Of a DNA stretch of 6,318 nucleotides, positions 5,308 through 6,318 are shown in pieces (position 1 is the first letter of the stretch; each line of letters begins with the position of its first letter). The DNA lies in assembly GCA_002373325.1 (NCBI GenBank), contig DFKI01000152.1:1-6318 (forward strand), in the 5' to 3' direction. This DNA is from Treponema sp. UBA3649 (lineage in GTDB: Bacteria > Spirochaetota > Spirochaetia > Treponematales > Treponemataceae). The notes below the pieces were generated by a model. It was not told the DNA's origin. It searched no databases and worked only from the letters and a program-made list of their open reading frames with translations. The position numbers and the translations under genes are program-made.

Positions 5308-6318
5308 ATGCGTAAAATTTCTATAAGATTGTTTTTGATTTTCATGGCTTCCATATCATTTGCACAGACGAAGCCTCTTTACCGACTCCCCGAGCAGATG
5401 CCCGAAAAAAAAGACTCATCGGCGGAACCATTTTTGGTGGCAACGAACAGCGGACTCTACCGTCTTACGGCAAGGGGCGGGATGGACGAACTTTGGACGG
5501 AGGGCTCGGTCTCCAAAATCTTAAGGACGGAAAGCGGAAGCAAATCAAAATGGTATTTCATCACGTCAAACGGAATCATCTCGACGACGGACCTTATCAA
5601 TTTCACGGAATGCAACAAGGGACTTCCTGTGCTCACTGTAAAGGAATATGAGGTCGGTCAGAAAAAGCTCGTAAAAAAGGCTCCGTTGCTCAAAGGACTC
5701 GAAGCGGATCCAACGGACAACAACATACTCGTCACGGCCACAAAGGATGCGGTCTATCTCTCCAAGAACGCGGGTCAAAGCTGGATTTCCCTCGGCTCCA
5801 CAAGTCTCAGGACATGCGGTGTAAAAAGCGTCGCCGTCGCACACATGCCGAAATATGACAAGGGAAAGGATACGGGAAAGACCGAACTTGTAGTGTTCAT
5901 GTCACACCCGGTATACGGATTCGCGTACATCTATCCGGACAGAAGCAATCCAACGTGGGTTGAGGCAAGGGTAGGATTCGGCTCCACACCGGGAATCTTC
6001 AATCCAGATGAGATTTCGGACATTGTGCCGGTACTTGAAAAATCAGAAGACGGAAGCGAGCACGTGGAGATTTACTGCGCGCAGACTTTCCTCCCGAATT
6101 TTTACAGGTACAATTGGAAAGAAAAAAAGGCGGTGCAGATTTACCATGGCGATGACGGACTTACCACCTTCGACAGCATCTGCAAGATTTCCGACAAGCT
6201 CTATTTTACGACACTCGGTGAAATCAGCTCATTCAACCTGAGCGGAAAAAAAATCGAGCCAATGAACGAGCGTTACCCAATCTGGAAAAAAATGATGCAC
6301 TCCGCTCCAGGACTTTTG
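5308..6318 (+). CDS. Exported probable beta-propeller protein (BNR/Asp-box-like), 3' end outside window
   Basis: The frame is open through 337 codons to the right edge. I chose ATG at 5308 because it gives a classic signal peptide: RK near the start, a hydrophobic core, and SFA before Q20 as the cleavage site. Two in-frame ATGs lie upstream (5266 and 5284); 5266 has a weak AGAAG at 5258-5262 but would add 14 residues ahead of the signal peptide. The mature part is rich in short beta strands and turns. Residues 152-159 read SKNAGQSW, an Asp-box (S-x-D-x-G-x-T-W) with Asn for Asp, and the segment before it (LEADPTDNNILVTATKD) fits a propeller blade. A second blade-like start is LVATNSGLYRL at about 43-53. 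So a BNR or sortilin-like propeller is likely, of unknown ligand. Any further domain would lie past the edge. It is divergent from the operon and may share its regulatory region; a functional link is not shown. Confidence 0.85.
   Translation, partial: MRKISIRLFLIFMASISFAQTKPLYRLPEQMPEKKDSSAEPFLVATNSGLYRLTARGGMDELWTEGSVSKILRTESGSKSKWYFITSNGIISTTDLINFTECNKGLPVLTVKEYEVGQKKLVKKAPLLKGLEADPTDNNILVTATKDAVYLSKNAGQSWISLGSTSLRTCGVKSVAVAHMPKYDKGKDTGKTELVVFMSHPVYGFAYIYPDRSNPTWVEARVGFGSTPGIFNPDEISDIVPVLEKSEDGSEHVEIYCAQTFLPNFYRYNWKEKKAVQIYHGDDGLTTFDSICKISDKLYFTTLGEISSFNLSGKKIEPMNERYPIWKKMMHSAPGLL

Noticed and set aside
5405..6253. A8 homopolymers at 5405-5412 and 6246-6253 as phase-variation tracts
   Set aside because: Runs of this length in Lys codons are common in such genes. 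Nothing else suggests slippage and the frame is intact.

Overview
The window looks like bacterial accessory or envelope-protein DNA of moderate GC content. It holds three genes for exported proteins, and two of these run off the window edges. I favour a spirochaete of the Treponema type. That rests on general impression only: outer-membrane barrel proteins carrying TPRs, Sec signal peptides, and divergent exported genes of unknown function. There is no rRNA or other marker gene, so the assignment is tentative.

Positions 1-4894 carry a two-gene minus-strand operon. The upstream gene (2963-4894, 643 aa) and the downstream gene (1-2954, at least 984 codons, C-terminus beyond the left edge) are paralogues separated by 8 nt. 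Both have the same order: signal peptide, a roughly 170-residue glycine-rich outer-membrane-barrel-like segment, a beta-rich domain, a transglutaminase-like (papain-fold) domain, and TPRs. The downstream copy keeps a plausible catalytic set (C410, H436, E472). In the upstream copy all three aligned positions are replaced (V406, D432, A468), so it appears to be a pseudoenzyme. The downstream copy also has a long acidic, probably disordered extension. It ends, as far as visible, in an array of 17-residue Pro/Thr/Glu/Val repeats (51-bp DNA units), including an exact 66-bp duplication.

Positions 4895-5307 are an AT-rich divergent intergenic region. On the minus strand it has a near-consensus sigma-70 promoter (TTTACA, 17 bp, TATAAT), which implies a leader of about 250 nt for the operon. 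There is also a second TATAAT closer to the gene. Inside the leader are a perfect 7-bp hairpin with a T-run in plus orientation and two identical CCGCACGGA boxes 24 bp apart.

Positions 5308-6318 on the plus strand hold the first 337 codons of an exported protein with a degenerate Asp-box (BNR) motif, probably a beta-propeller; its 3' end is outside the window.

Reading of the system (inference): an active and an inactive barrel-anchored transglutaminase-like protein are made together, probably as partners at the cell envelope. The active one carries a long Pro-rich stalk. The divergent propeller protein may share the regulatory region. No mobile elements, CRISPR arrays, tRNAs or rRNAs were seen.
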